Of a stretch of 64,000 bases of DNA, positions 27,785 through 39,709 are shown in pieces. The translations under genes and the position numbers were made by a program. Each line of letters starts with the position of its first letter. The stretch's first letter is position 1. The notes under the pieces are model-generated. The model did not search any database and was not told where the DNA came from. It saw nothing but the letters and a program-made list of their open reading frames with translations. This DNA is from Glycine soja (lineage: Eukaryota; Streptophyta; Magnoliopsida; Fabales; Fabaceae), in contig NC_041004.1 of NCBI RefSeq assembly GCF_004193775.1, positions 1,998,718 to 2,062,717 on the forward strand, written 5' to 3'.

Positions 27785-29928
27785 ATGCTAGTCCCTCATC
27801 ATCCTTCAATGCTAATTGCACCTCAAAACACATCCGCAGAAAATCATGACAACATGGAAGGACAGAAACAACTACACCACTTTGATGAATCTTTGATGCC
27901 AAACCAGTCCAACATACCCTCCCAGTTCATATGGCCTGATCATGAAAAACCATGCTTAACACCACCAGAACTCCATATTCCACCCATTGACTTGAAGGCT
28001 TTTCTCTCAGGAGATCCACAAGCTGTGTCAGCAATTTGTGCAGAAGCCAATGAGGCATGCAAGAAGCATGGCTTCTTCCTTGTTGTCAACCATGGTGTTG
28101 ATAGAAAGCTCATAGCTCAAGCTCATAAGCTCATAGATGATTTCTTCTGCATGCAGCTGTCACAGAAGCAGAAGGCTCAGAGAAAGATTGGAGAACATTG
28201 TGGCTATGCTAATAGCTTCATGGGAAGATTCTCCTCCAAACTTCCTTGGAAGGAAACACTTTCTTTCCATTATTCTGCTGATAAATCCAGCAAAAGTGTG
28301 GAGGATTATTTCCTAAATGTCATGGGGGAGGATTTCAGGAAATTTGGGTAAGATTTATAGAATGCAGTTTTCTTTCATATTCAGTTGCTCAGTTTCATAA
28401 CCTCTAAAAGATATTAAAGCTCATTTTAAAGGTATTGTTGTTATTAACTTTTCTTCTTTTCCACAACAAAAAAAAAAGCTTATTTTAAATTAGCTTTTTT
28501 TTTTTCCTTTTTAAATAAATCATATGAATTGCTATGAAAGCTAAACCAGTGACAAATCTTATGAAAAGCATTTTAAACACATATAAGGTAAAATCCTTAG
28601 TTAAAAACTTAGAGTTAGCTGCAACACATAACTAATACTTTTCCTTTTTTTTTTCTTTCTCATCTCTCTCTTAGTCTCTACACACATGCACACACAGGAA
28701 ACACACACACATATATATAAAAGATAAATGTAAAGCCTCCAGACCAATTTTTCTTATTCTATAATTACACTAACTTTATATATATATATATGTTTCATTT
28801 GATTTGCAATAGGAGTGTGTTCCAAGAATACTGTGAAGCCATGAGCAAACTCTCTCTTGGGATCATGGAGCTTCTGGGGATGACCCTAGGAGTTGGCAGG
28901 GAATGTTTCAGAGATTTCTTCGAAGGAAATGAGTCGGTTATGAGGTTGAATTACTACCCACCATGCCAAAAACCTGAGTTAGCTTTAGGAACAGGACCTC
29001 ATTGTGACCCTACATCCCTAACCATTCTCCACCAAGATCAAGTCGAGGGCCTCCAAGTCTTCGTTGATGGAAGATGGTACTCTGTCGCTCCTAAAGAAGA
29101 TGCTTTCGTTGTCAATATTGGCGATACATTTATGGTATGGATCATATAATTACAAGGTTGACATGAAGGTTGACATGTCGCTTTTTACAACATAATCGAC
29201 ACTCAATTAATTATTGATATGTCTTGTAGGTCCATTATAATTAATGTCCTTCAAATAATGAACTTAATATTACAACACTTGATATATACATCAATTACTA
29301 AGTTCACAAATTAAGATGAATTTACTAAGCTATATCTCTTTTTTCTTTTGGATGAACTTGAAGTATTTCTAACCGAGAGCTAGCTAGAGACTAATCCTAT
29401 AGGATACCATGATTTATTTAAGAGGTTGATTTTTTTTTAACATATGTTATTCTATACACACAAATTTGAGAATCAAATCCTTCATCACATACTTAAGAAT
29501 TATAGTTATCTGGCAACCATACCATACCATGTTTGAATAATTATGGCTATCTGGCAATCATACCGTACCATGTTGTTATATATATAGGTTCTTAAGCGCT
29601 CCTTAAGCTAGCTTTGTTGTTAAAGTTGAAATAATATGTGTGTTGTGACTTAATTATCTTTCAGGCTCTATCGAATGGGTTGTTCAAGAGTTGCATGCAT
29701 AGAGCAGTTGTAAACAACAAAATTGTGAGAAAATCACTTGCTTTCTTCCTATGTCCAAATAGAGACAAAGTGGTCACCCCTCCAGAAGATCTAATCAGCA
29801 ACGAGAATCCAAGAACATACCCAGATTTCACATGGCCAAGCCTTCTTGAATTCACACAGAAACACTACAGGTCTGACACAGAAACACTTGATGCTTTCTC
29901 GAGGTGGCTACTAGAGAAAAACAACTGA
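27785..29928 (+). CDS. GA20ox: Gibberellin 20-oxidase, three exons, intact
   Basis: Cytosolic 2-oxoglutarate/Fe(II) dioxygenase that successively oxidises C-20 of GA12/GA53 towards GA9/GA20, a rate-limiting step of gibberellin synthesis. Exons 27785-28347, 28813-29134 and 29665-29928 join in frame with GT-AG borders to 382 residues, the normal family length. The GA20ox signature LPWKET is at residues 153-158 and NYYPPCQKP at 234-242. The Fe ligands are H251, D253 (HCD) and H307, and the 2-oxoglutarate-binding pair is R317 and S319 (RKS). The ATG follows a CT-rich leader; an upstream in-frame alternative was not seen. LPWKET and NYYPPCQ separate it from GA3- and GA2-oxidases. Paralogue number is not assignable from this sequence alone. 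Confidence 0.95.
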
Positions 29929-30330
29929 ACAAGGGTGCCCCCACACAATTGCTCCATGGCCAACAAAAACTATAAAACTAGCTTTAGCTTGTATTTGCTT
30001 GAGTGAGGAAGATATGACATCATATTAAAGTGAAAAAAGAGGGTGCTTTTGGTGGTTCGACTTGTGAAGAAAAAGATAACAGAAACATCAAAAGAGAAAG
30101 GCTAATCAGTAATTAGTTGTGGTGTTAGTGTTGGGAGAATCCTATATGGTGCAAATGGAAGAAGAACTGAGGCCATATTCTTAGGAATAAAGAGACTTGA
30201 TTTGTGTAGTGAAGTTATTCGATGTTGTCACTACTAATGCATTATTAGTTGTCTTGAACTCTATTGTAGTTATGTGTTGTTATGCATATTTGTAGAACTT
30301 TTAATTAATTAATAATACACTGCGCTGTAT
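29929..30330 (+). other. GA20ox 3' UTR
   Basis: Non-coding sequence after the TGA stop with richer base mixture than the following intergenic DNA. AATTAATTAATAATACAC at about 30303-30320 may contain the polyadenylation signal. The end is approximate. Confidence 0.45.
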
Positions 30331-31149
30331 TTTGTGTCATCTGAATTACTATAAGATTTTTGTTTTATTCGTAATGTCCAAAAATACTAATTAATTTAAT
30401 TGAGTATTAATTCAACAGGCTCCAAATGCATATACAGCCAATTGAAGGATAATGCTGGCATGTCATGCAAGCAATCAATTTATCCCGTCATATATTGACG
30501 TAGCTGTCAACTTCTTTCGGGACTTAATGATTTTATTTTTAATTCAAAGTTTCTAAAAAAAATCAATGGAATTTCCTTTTAAAGAATTCTGCAGAAAAAT
30601 TAAGTATGCTAGGATCTATAGTGCAGTTCTTACTAAACAAAGTTAATTATTATACCAGTTATTAACGTCAAATTATATTTTCTTTTCTAAGATAATTTGA
30701 AACTGCATAGAAGATTATGCGTTTTAAGAAAAGCAAAATAAAGTGTAATTAAGACTCAAAAACCATGTATTTAAGTTTCATGCTAGCAAGAGTAGAACCA
30801 AAGTAACAAAACAGAAAATAGAGTGTTATGTTCTGACCCATCCACTCACTGACTCACAAACATTACCTAAGAAACCACTCATTAATAAATCATATGCACT
30901 TACACTTTTGATTTTGTGAGCCTACCTTAAGCTTTAACTTTGATCAGCTAATATACCTTATCAAGATATAATAATATAGACCTTTACAAATAATCTCAAT
31001 CGAATCAGATAGTCCAAATAATGAAAAATTAAATCAATTCCCAATATTTTCTTCCCTTAAGAAAACTAGAATGTTAGAGACAAAAAAAATAAATAAATAA
31101 GCACCTCCCTGTTTCAATCAATTAGGGAAATCACCTCTAATCGATCCAT

Positions 31150-31575
31150 ACCAATTATAGATGCATGTACATGTTTGTCGGGCACGTCCGGTGCTGAAGT
31201 AATCACTGTCTTAAAAAGTTTGTCTTCTAAGACGGTGCTGAAGTAAGTCCTGTCTTAGAATGCTTACTTGCTAAAACAATGATGATGTAAGTACCATCTT
31301 TGAAAGTGAACATTCTAAGACGTTATTTACCTAACAACTTCTTAGAAGACAAATTTCTTAAGATGTTACTGAGGTAAACACCGTCTTAAAATGCTTACTT
31401 TCTAAGATGGTGTTGATCTTAGCACCGTCTTTGAAAGTTGTTCACTTCTTAAAGATGGTGTTTTTGGATCCGTCATTGAAATTTTTGAGTTTCGACGACG
31501 TTAAATTCTAGGACGGTCTAAAACTGTTGTTATATTCTCTATTTGACCGTCTTAGAAAAACTTTTTTATAGTAGT
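31150..31575. mobile_element. CACTA-type transposon end with subterminal repeats
   Basis: A motif of the form ACCGTCTTAGAAAG, or its complement CTTTCTAAGACGGTG, occurs many times in both orientations, with recurring GTGCTGAAGTAA. The segment ends in ACTTTTTTATAGTAGTA near 31558-31574. That is the reverse complement of a CACTACTATAAAAAAG-like terminus with the last G changed. Repeated short motifs next to a CACTA terminus are the hallmark of En/Spm-type elements. The other end and any transposase were not found, so this is a fragment or one end of a degenerate element. Confidence 0.65.
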
Positions 31576-32099
31576 ATCCATTGATATTGATAAGCAAAAT
31601 AATGAAAATTTTTTATTTTCCGAAACTCGTGATGAATGATTGATTTTTTTGTATGAATTATCCATTAGTATTATTTTATATGTTCACATTTTTTCTAATC
31701 ACATTCTAATTCATATTTTATGATTGTTTGTATTTTATTATTTTACTTTTATAGAATATTTCACTATCTCGTTGCATTTCAACACACACACACTTTATGA
31801 CACTCACATGGGTAGGATGTAATTAATTAATGAATTATTTTTTCACCTGATAAGGACCGCACAGTAAGAAGAGTATCTTATGTTAAAATCATCGCACACA
31901 AATTCAAAAACTGGGGTTGGACTCAATTCGTTGCTTTTATATCCAACACGACAAAATGTCACTTTAATAACGAGTTGGCACTACATGCAAATAAGCCATT
32001 AATCTTTAACTATACCAGCAAACTTTTGTTTCTAGCAATGCAAGACCGATCGAGTTGTTCATGATTCAAGAGAAGAATTCACGTATATGCCATAATTGG

Positions 32100-32167
<68 letters not shown>

Positions 32168-34843
32168 TAACGTCGTTACAAAGTATTAGAGATATATAAT
32201 ACCAAAACTAAAGAAAGGAACTATACCGTTATTTAATTAGAAACTTTTGCAATTAATTAAGACTAATCTTGTCCCTTCCTAATTATATAATAATGGTTAT
32301 CGATCCTATTGATCATTATTCCTCTTGATGGAAATCTAATTTTATTGGATTACCGTCACATCAAGAAAAATATTGGATTACTATCTAATTATATTCTTTA
32401 AATTTATCTTATTAAGGGCTGTTATCCAGAGTACACAATGTTATATTCTTTAAATCACGTAGGTTTGTATAACTCAAGGTTTAAACAAAAACACAGCAGA
32501 AACGACAGGCCATCCTAACTCAACATGTCTAAGAGAAAAAGGGAAAATATAAATGATTAGAGATAAGCTCAAAATTATTTAAAGTATACACATCAATATC
32601 ATTGTTCCCCAAAAGATAGTGCACGTTGGATTTATTCATTTCAGGTTTATTAGGTATGTATAAATAAAATCATTTATGGATTTACATCTTAAAGTTTGAA
32701 CTTTATATATATTTAGTTGAAGTCTTTCTGAATCAACTGACTAAGGTTTTTTCCTTGACAGTGGTAGAATCGGTTACATTAAGTGAAATTCTTCCGCATG
32801 TTATAAACGATTTTTCTCAAACTTCAGAGGAAATGATCTCATGTTTTGCAGTGACTGAATCTAATGGTAACGGGTATTGGAGATCTCATATCTTCAACTG
32901 ATATTGTCAAATTAAAGCATAGAAGTAGAGGATCACGTCTACTTTACAAATTGATTGAGAGTTGAACTCAAATCCAAATTATACAATCTAGAAAATTAGT
33001 TTTCAGTGGTGATTATTGAGATCTCTCTGACGTCGACAATGGTGGAGAGTGTACTTATGTAAATTCCAAAGCTCAAGTAAGATGATAGTCTAGAGGTGAA
33101 CGGTACTAAAGAGACTCAATACCTCACAAAGTTGAATCTTAGGTTTAGATAACTTCGTTGACCAATCATTTAGCAATAAATGCAATTTTAAATAATATCT
33201 ATTTTCAAAATATTTGCAAAAATTGGTGCAAATATTTGGTTTAATGATTATTATTCAAGTGTTATATATTTTGGGAGGCATTCTCTATATGTTTGGACAT
33301 TGGACTAGCTAGTTGTGGTTGGACCGAGCCTAGTCTAGAACAATTAATTGTCCCTCAAATTGGTAGCGTATGTGTTATAGTATGAGGTGCCAACTTATGT
33401 ATGTCAATGTGTTCTATTGTATGCTAAGGTTAAGTTGAAATTTGAGATTTATTATGCACAAATGTCAACATGAACCTTAGGGCATTCCTGTGTTGGGCTA
33501 CTACCTCCAACAATGGATTGCCCCCATTGCTAATCATGACGCTATCAAGTCAAGGAAAACTTGAAATGTTGGGATGTTGACACACCTTGTAACTTTTTTG
33601 TTCCTTTTATAGATCAGGATGTCAGTCTATCAAATGTATATTTGACATCTAGTATTGAATGAAACAATAACTAGCATTTTACCTTTTTAATTTCTTGTTG
33701 TCTTGTATGTATTCAAAGATGCTTGAATGACGAAATCGGTGTGTTATTTGTGTCTAACTTTTCTGGCTCTCACAAGCATAATGTTTCCTTAGCCTCTTCA
33801 TCTTGGTGTCTTTTATACTTCACATCCAAGTGTTGGCATCATGTGTCATTTGCTGTGAGGTGGACAACTAGTATTCCTACAGACGTGTGATATGACCAAC
33901 CTGAAAAGATTCTACACTTGCTCTTACAACCGTTATAGACTTGTTAACCCATCAAGTTGGAAAGGATACTGTACCCACAAGCTTGAGAAGGAGGTGGTCT
34001 TATGAACCCATCATCCTAGAAGGGGGGGGGGGGGGGTGTCTTGTAAAGACACCAACCTAAAAATGAGATGGTTTTGGGATACAAGCAGTGAGTAAGGCTT
34101 GCAATTGCACCAACATGATGGTGTTGTTCCTTTTTTTTAGGCCATGGACAATAAGTGCCCTTAGATATATGGAGTTCCACCAACACGTAAAGGTGGTGGC
34201 TTTTGTGATTTTAGGAAATGAGTACCTTTGCATTAACTTGGGAAGTTGATTAAGCCAAGAAGGATTTCCTCTGCCTCAAAAGTCAAGTTTTAGGCCTTTA
34301 ATGTTAGGTTGATGCGAAGTCATTTTGACTAGCGTTGACTTGTTGTCTAGATAAGTTTGATTCTTCGATGTTCAAGCTCATTTGAGATGAAATATGTTGG
34401 CAAAGAAAAAAATCCAAACAAACTCAAAATGGTTAGCTTATAAGACCATAAGTTTATTTCAGCCGAAGCCTTGAGTTTTATAACATCTTCCACTAGATGA
34501 GCATAATGCACGCAGAAACAAATCAGTTTTACTAAGGCAACAAAAGTAGAACTACAGCTTTATAGCTTTTACATGTATCTCACACGTCAACTGAGCTTTC
34601 TTTCAAAGCCACAAATTTCACTATTATGCATGTATGACAAGAGTGTCTCTCAAATTCACAAGTTGATGACATCAATTGTTGTAGTTATAGAGTTATAATA
34701 AAAAAAAAATGGGACTGATTTCTTCACCTTAGCTTAGAGGATTTTGCTGGCTGCTAAATTCTATGTTTGGAAAAAGAGGGTAAGACATATTTTCAGTTTC
34801 TAGGTAATGGAAAGAAAACACTAAAGTAGATATAAAAATGAAT
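31576..34843. other. Intergenic; (AT)n and LTR-like degenerate repeats
   Basis: Holds (AT)n at 32102-32164. At about 33840-34200 short blocks such as CACCAACCT, CCACAAGC, GGTGGTCTTATGAAC and ACCCATC recur at irregular 40-60 base spacing, interrupted by a 16-base G run at 34022-34037. This resembles the repeat-rich interior of a large plant LTR but no coding part or LTR pair was identified. No gene supported. Confidence 0.4.
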
Positions 34844-36200
34844 TTAGTCATCCAACACTTGAGTACTCGGTAGTTTACTTGAAAAGAACACTTCTAGAGC
34901 CTCTGCGGCAAGTTCACATACTTCGGTGAAACCATCTGAAGTCAATGAAGCTGCATGTGGGGAGAGGACGACATTATCCAATGGAAAGAGCTCGTTGGGA
35001 ACGTTAGGCTCATTCTCAAACAAATCCAAGCCAGCATCCCTTATCTCTTCTTCCATCAAACACCACACCAATTCCTTTTCATCAATTAGAGATCCACGTC
35101 CAACATTGACAATAACTCCATCTTTCCCCAGCATCACTTCCCTGTTGATTATGTGCCTTGTTTGCTCATTAAGTGGGCAACAAAACACAAGGACATCACT
35201 ATTACCAGCAAGCTCAACAACATTAGAATAAAAAGGGTACAAGATAAATGGCTTCTCGTTTCTTGAATGGTACATAATTCTGCAATCAAAGGCCTCAAGC
35301 CTTTTAGCAACTTCTTTGCCAATTTTTCCCAATCCAACAATCCCTACTCACTTGCCTTTTAGCTGAAACACAAAGCTGGGTACTGGTTACCATTCAAGCT
35401 ACCGAATCTTATGTTTTATTTGTCAGTTCTATTGAGTACTACAATCATATAAGGTAAACAAATGTATTGATTGTCCTCTATCAACAAAACAAGACACCCC
35501 CCCCCCCCCCCCCCCACATGCACACACACAGTTTATTAGAGTTGATATTATTGAAAAAGAGATGCTTGCAACACTCTTTATTGTTGATTGAAATTTACTA
35601 GAAATTACAAAATTGAGTAGGTTTTACTTCTTATTTAATGATTGCCCATTAAAGATTTTGTACTTCCAATAAATATTTACCAATAGTAAAGGTATTCGAA
35701 AAATTGTGTTAGAGAATGTGTTATTAACACTCCTTTTATTGAAAATCTTCATCCAAATAGAAATAGAACATCAGAAACATTTGCACAATATACATACACA
35801 CATTATAACATGAAAAGAACATGCATATAAAGCAGAAGAATGAGTAGTACCTTGGAACCAAAAGAAAGATTCTGGGGCATAGAAAGACCCCATTTCCTAA
35901 CATGTCGATCAGCAGCAGAAATTTTCCACAGTACATCAATCAACAACCCCCGGCCATGTCAGCAACATCCTTGGCTTGATCTCCTGGAACAGAGACAACC
36001 TGAATACCATGGCGGCTGCACTCAACCAAGTCTATGTGGTCGGTTCCAGCACTGCTGGTCACAATGAGACTGAGCAATGGGAGGAGCCCGATGAAATCTG
36101 CAGAGATCTTCTGGCGAGGGCTGCATAGTATGGTTTGAATGGATTGAGTTGGAAGAAACTGGAATAAAATTTAATACCCTTGAGGAAATATGTATGAGAG
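34844..36200 (-). pseudogene. HPR3-like hydroxypyruvate reductase, copy A, broken
   Basis: D-2-hydroxyacid dehydrogenase family (NADPH-dependent glyoxylate/hydroxypyruvate reductase). The C-terminal exon 35362-34844 begins after a TTTCAG acceptor. It encodes GIVGLGKIGKEV (nucleotide-binding loop), NVGRGSLIDEKEL (catalytic Arg), FENEP (catalytic Glu) and SPHAAS (catalytic His). Just before the nucleotide loop, KGK is followed by TGA (35348-35350), where a CGA Arg codon is expected. The preceding exon (about 36180-35851, donor GTACTA) reads LLPLLSLIVTSSAGTDHIDL and VSVPGDQAKDVADMA, then loses one base near 35947-35954 before GLLIDVLWKISAADRH. The N-terminal coding part is absent. Two independent lesions and the missing start make it a pseudogene, although the last exon is otherwise clean. 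Confidence 0.8.
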
Positions 36201-36374
36201 CTAAAAATGTGGGAAAAAAATATATCCATACAATGCAGGAGTTCCCAGCTGGACATTTTCTCAAACAGTTCCAACACACAAGCATGTCCAAAAACAATAA
36301 AGTGAATTTTCATGCATTTAACGAGCTTAAACACAAAAGTTGCATCGAAACCAAACAGAATTAATTGCTTACCT

Positions 36375-36500
36375 GAAGAGATTGACGTAGACGAAGAAAG
36401 GTTGGGAGAGAAGGAGAGTGATTGAGTTTGACTTTAGCACCACAACATTCCCAACTCGACCATGTGCGGAGAAGAATCATTGCGATGGAAATTTAATTTA
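36375..36500 (-). other. Upstream segment shared by reductase copies A and B
   Basis: A block reading ATGATTCTTCTCCGCACATG on the minus strand, with a GTAAGC donor-like end at its 3' side, has a close relative at 38680-38790 upstream of copy B. In copy B the donor reads ATAAGC. The shared position suggests a former 5' exon or leader of both reductase copies. Function is inferred only from the duplication. Confidence 0.4.
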
Positions 36501-36904
36501 AATTATTATTTTTATATGTTAATTTAAATTATATTAAGCAATTAAAAAATGTATTCTGAATTAATATAAAAAAAATAAAATTGTTCAGCATTGTAGTTAA
36601 ACTATTGTTTGACCCCTCCGTCAAAGAAGTATGTGTGTTTGATTGTGAAAGTGACAGGAAGATTGAGATATTCTCAGTTTATTTATGAAATATCATGAAA
36701 ATTAATTATTAAAATGCATTCCATAACTAATAAGTTATTGGTACAAAGAAAACAAATTAAAAACAATGTGGTAATTATTTTGTAATTAAAAATAAAAACA
36801 GAAAACAAAAATTGAATGTCTAGTTTAGTTAAAGTATAAAGGAGTCTAATTTAGTTAATTGAGCAAGATATATAAATTATTATAAATCTCTTAATATCTG
36901 TCTC

Positions 36905-37823
36905 CGCCAACTTTTCCCAAACCAATAATGCCTTGCCTTCTAGCTGAAACACAAAGCTGAGTGCTAGTTATCAATCATGCTCCAGAATTTTGATGTTTTA
37001 TTTATCAATTCTAATGAGTACTAATGTCATATATGGTATACAAGTATATTGATTATCCTCTATCAACAAAACCTCTCTTCACACACTTGATTTGTGTTGA
37101 AATCATTAAAAGAGAAATACTAACAACACTATTTATTATAGATTGAAATTTATTGACAACTGCAAAATTATGTAGGCTACACTACCTATTTAAAGATCTA
37201 ACTCATGATTTTGCAATTTTTAATAAATTTTGATTAATAATTGAATGGGAAATGGATCCCTTCAATAAATTTTATTAATATAACGTGTTTTTATCATAAA
37301 GAGGATGTTTAAAAGAATTAACGGTGAGATCTTAACACACTTGAGAATCAAGATTTTTCCACTTTGAGAGAACCTTTTTCCCTAGCTAGTTGAATGTGTT
37401 AGAAGAAGTGTGTTAGTACTTGGTAAGTGTATTACTACTAGCACTAGAACATCAGGAGCATGTGCACAATATACATACACCACAATATGAAAAGAACATG
37501 CACATAATGCAGAAGAATGAGTGGTACCTGGGAGCCAGAAGAAAGATTGCAGGGCTTAGAAGGATCCCATTTCCTAACATGATCAGCAGCAGAAATGTTC
37601 TACATCACATCAATTAGCAACCCCATAGCCATGTCAGCAACATCCACGGCTAATTGATCTCCTGAAATAGAGGTAACTTGAATGAGGAGAAGGCATTGAG
37701 GAAATGGTAGTTGTGAAGGTTTTGAGCTTCAAAAATTGGGAACATGAATGGAGGACCAAGCACAAGGAGTGGTTGATGCTCCTTGTTGTTATCATTGTGG
37801 TTTTTGTGCGGTTTGTCTGCCAT
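36905..37823 (-). pseudogene. HPR3-like reductase, copy B, deleted and truncated
   Basis: Starts ATG at 37823 with MADKPHKNHN and continues LLVLGPPFMFPIFEAQ and HNYHFLNAFSS, the usual N-terminal style of this family. After NAFSS it jumps directly to IQVTSISGDQLAVDVADMAM, so about 60 codons (the segment retained in copy A with SAGTDHIDL) are missing. The remaining exon has VM followed by TAG where Trp is expected, lacks one codon in AADHVRKW, and ends at a GTACC donor near 37526. The intron (about 36945-37525) is clearly related to that of copy A. Only ~45 bases of the C-terminal exon remain (GIIGLGKVG, with a small deletion) before similarity stops near 36905. Confidence 0.75.
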
Positions 37824-39696
37824 TTCCTTTGATGATTGAGCTCCAGGAAAGTGGTACCATCAAACACTATCGAAATATTTATTCTTTTCCTTTCAATTTT
37901 ATTCTACTAGTATCAGAATTTTGAAAATAAATGCATATCACACCTAGTTGATATGGCCACACATAAAGCTCAAAGAATAACAAAAGAGTTCCATAAAAGT
38001 AACTTATTGTGTAATTGATTGATTTGAACAATATACAATGAGGCTATCTAGACGCTCTATTTATAGATCTTATGACAATTAACAACTATTCCTAACAAAC
38101 TAGAAGTGAGAAATCATACTTAGAATGTGACAGCTATAACTATTAGCTTTTCTAAAATCAAATCTGCCAAACAGGCTATAAAAACCAAAACACTGTCAAA
38201 CTAACGTATTTTCACCATGTAAAGCTTATTGATAGCAGTGTTTACAAAACTAACAAAAGTAGCAAACATGGTAAAACCAAAGCTATCCATAATTTAGCAA
38301 TATGATATTAAGCACCATTGCATTCTATATGCTGACAAGAAACTCATGGCCATATATGAAGATAATCCCATCTGTTCAGATGGTGTTCTCTAATTCATTT
38401 CATTGCACGTTTTAGCCATGGAGTTCTCTTTCTAATTACGAGATAAAAGGAGCATATTACAATAACCACACAAAGAAATACTCCGAGAATTTCAATAACA
38501 GAATAGAAGAATAGGAAGGGCCTTATTTTTGGTCAACTTAAGATGCCTCAATTCATAACACCTGTTTTTCATTTTCTGTTTTGCAATTTCAACACACTAT
38601 TCAATACCCATCAATGAAGGGGTATGAGAGCAGAAAGTGGAAAAACGACATCTAAACAACAAACAGAAATTATTGCTTATCTGAAGAGATGGGCATAAAT
38701 GTAGAACAGTAACGAGAGAAACAGAGTGATTAAGTTCCACTTTAGCACCCCTACAGTCCCAACTCGACCATGTGTGGAGGAGAATCATGGGATAACTTTA
38801 ATTTAATTTTTAAGAGGAATCATAATTACATTGAAAAGTTGTTTATAAATTTTTACTAGTCTTCAATGAAAATTTCTTCAACTCTTTATTTATTAATATT
38901 CAACGGTTTATAATTACATCGAAAAATTTAGTCCTACAAATGTAGTTATAAATTTTAACACTTGTTAACACAACTTCAAAATTCTCTTACTTATATATTT
39001 CATTTTCATCATATTATTAGTCAATGTGAAATCTTGAGTACTTCCATTAAAACATGCTGCAGGAATCTAAAGTATAATACATTATTAACGAAACACAAGT
39101 GATTGTCTTCGGTAAAAGATGCATATAGTCTAGAAGAAAAGAAAAACACGGTCTAGAGGTTTCTAGAGAAGCCATATCAGCTAGAACAACAGCTTTTTAT
39201 GCATGTTGAAGCACACTACTTATATCATACTGCAAGAGAATCTAAAGTGAAATATTAAAAATAATCAACAACAAAAGCATTGCCAGAGTATGTATTTATA
39301 ATATTTTTTATCCGTAAGAATCAAAGATAGGTACTATGGAATTTATAACAAAATTATGCATATTACTTAACCAAATGCGTTCAGATTACTATCTTCCAGC
39401 CATTGTTAGCAATAACTTTTGTAACTATTATTGGAGACAACCATGATATAACTACAATAGGAAGATGAGTAACAGCACAATAGAGTTTCCATATAAAAAT
39501 GAGCTTAAAAACTGATCCAAATAGAGTTTGCTTTATCTCCTTCCCTCGATCAAAACAGAGTTTGAAATACACTTGCAGAGGCACTTTGCTTAGATGGTTT
39601 TTGGAATAGAACAAACTCATTTACAACTTAATTCAGAATCATTGCAGGAATAACATAAAATTGTACCACACGATATTATGTTATCAAAAGAACAAG
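37824..39696. other. Flank of reductase copy B
   Basis: Contains at 38680-38790 the relative of the 36375-36500 segment. The remainder is AT-rich and without supported genes. Confidence 0.4.
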
Positions 39697-39709
39697 TTAT
39701 AAAGCCAAC

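Noticed and set aside
35499..35516. Poly-C run, and similar G/C runs at 34022, 42965 and 45022
   Set aside because: Homopolymers in introns or intergenic DNA; possible sequencing artefacts, no function inferred.
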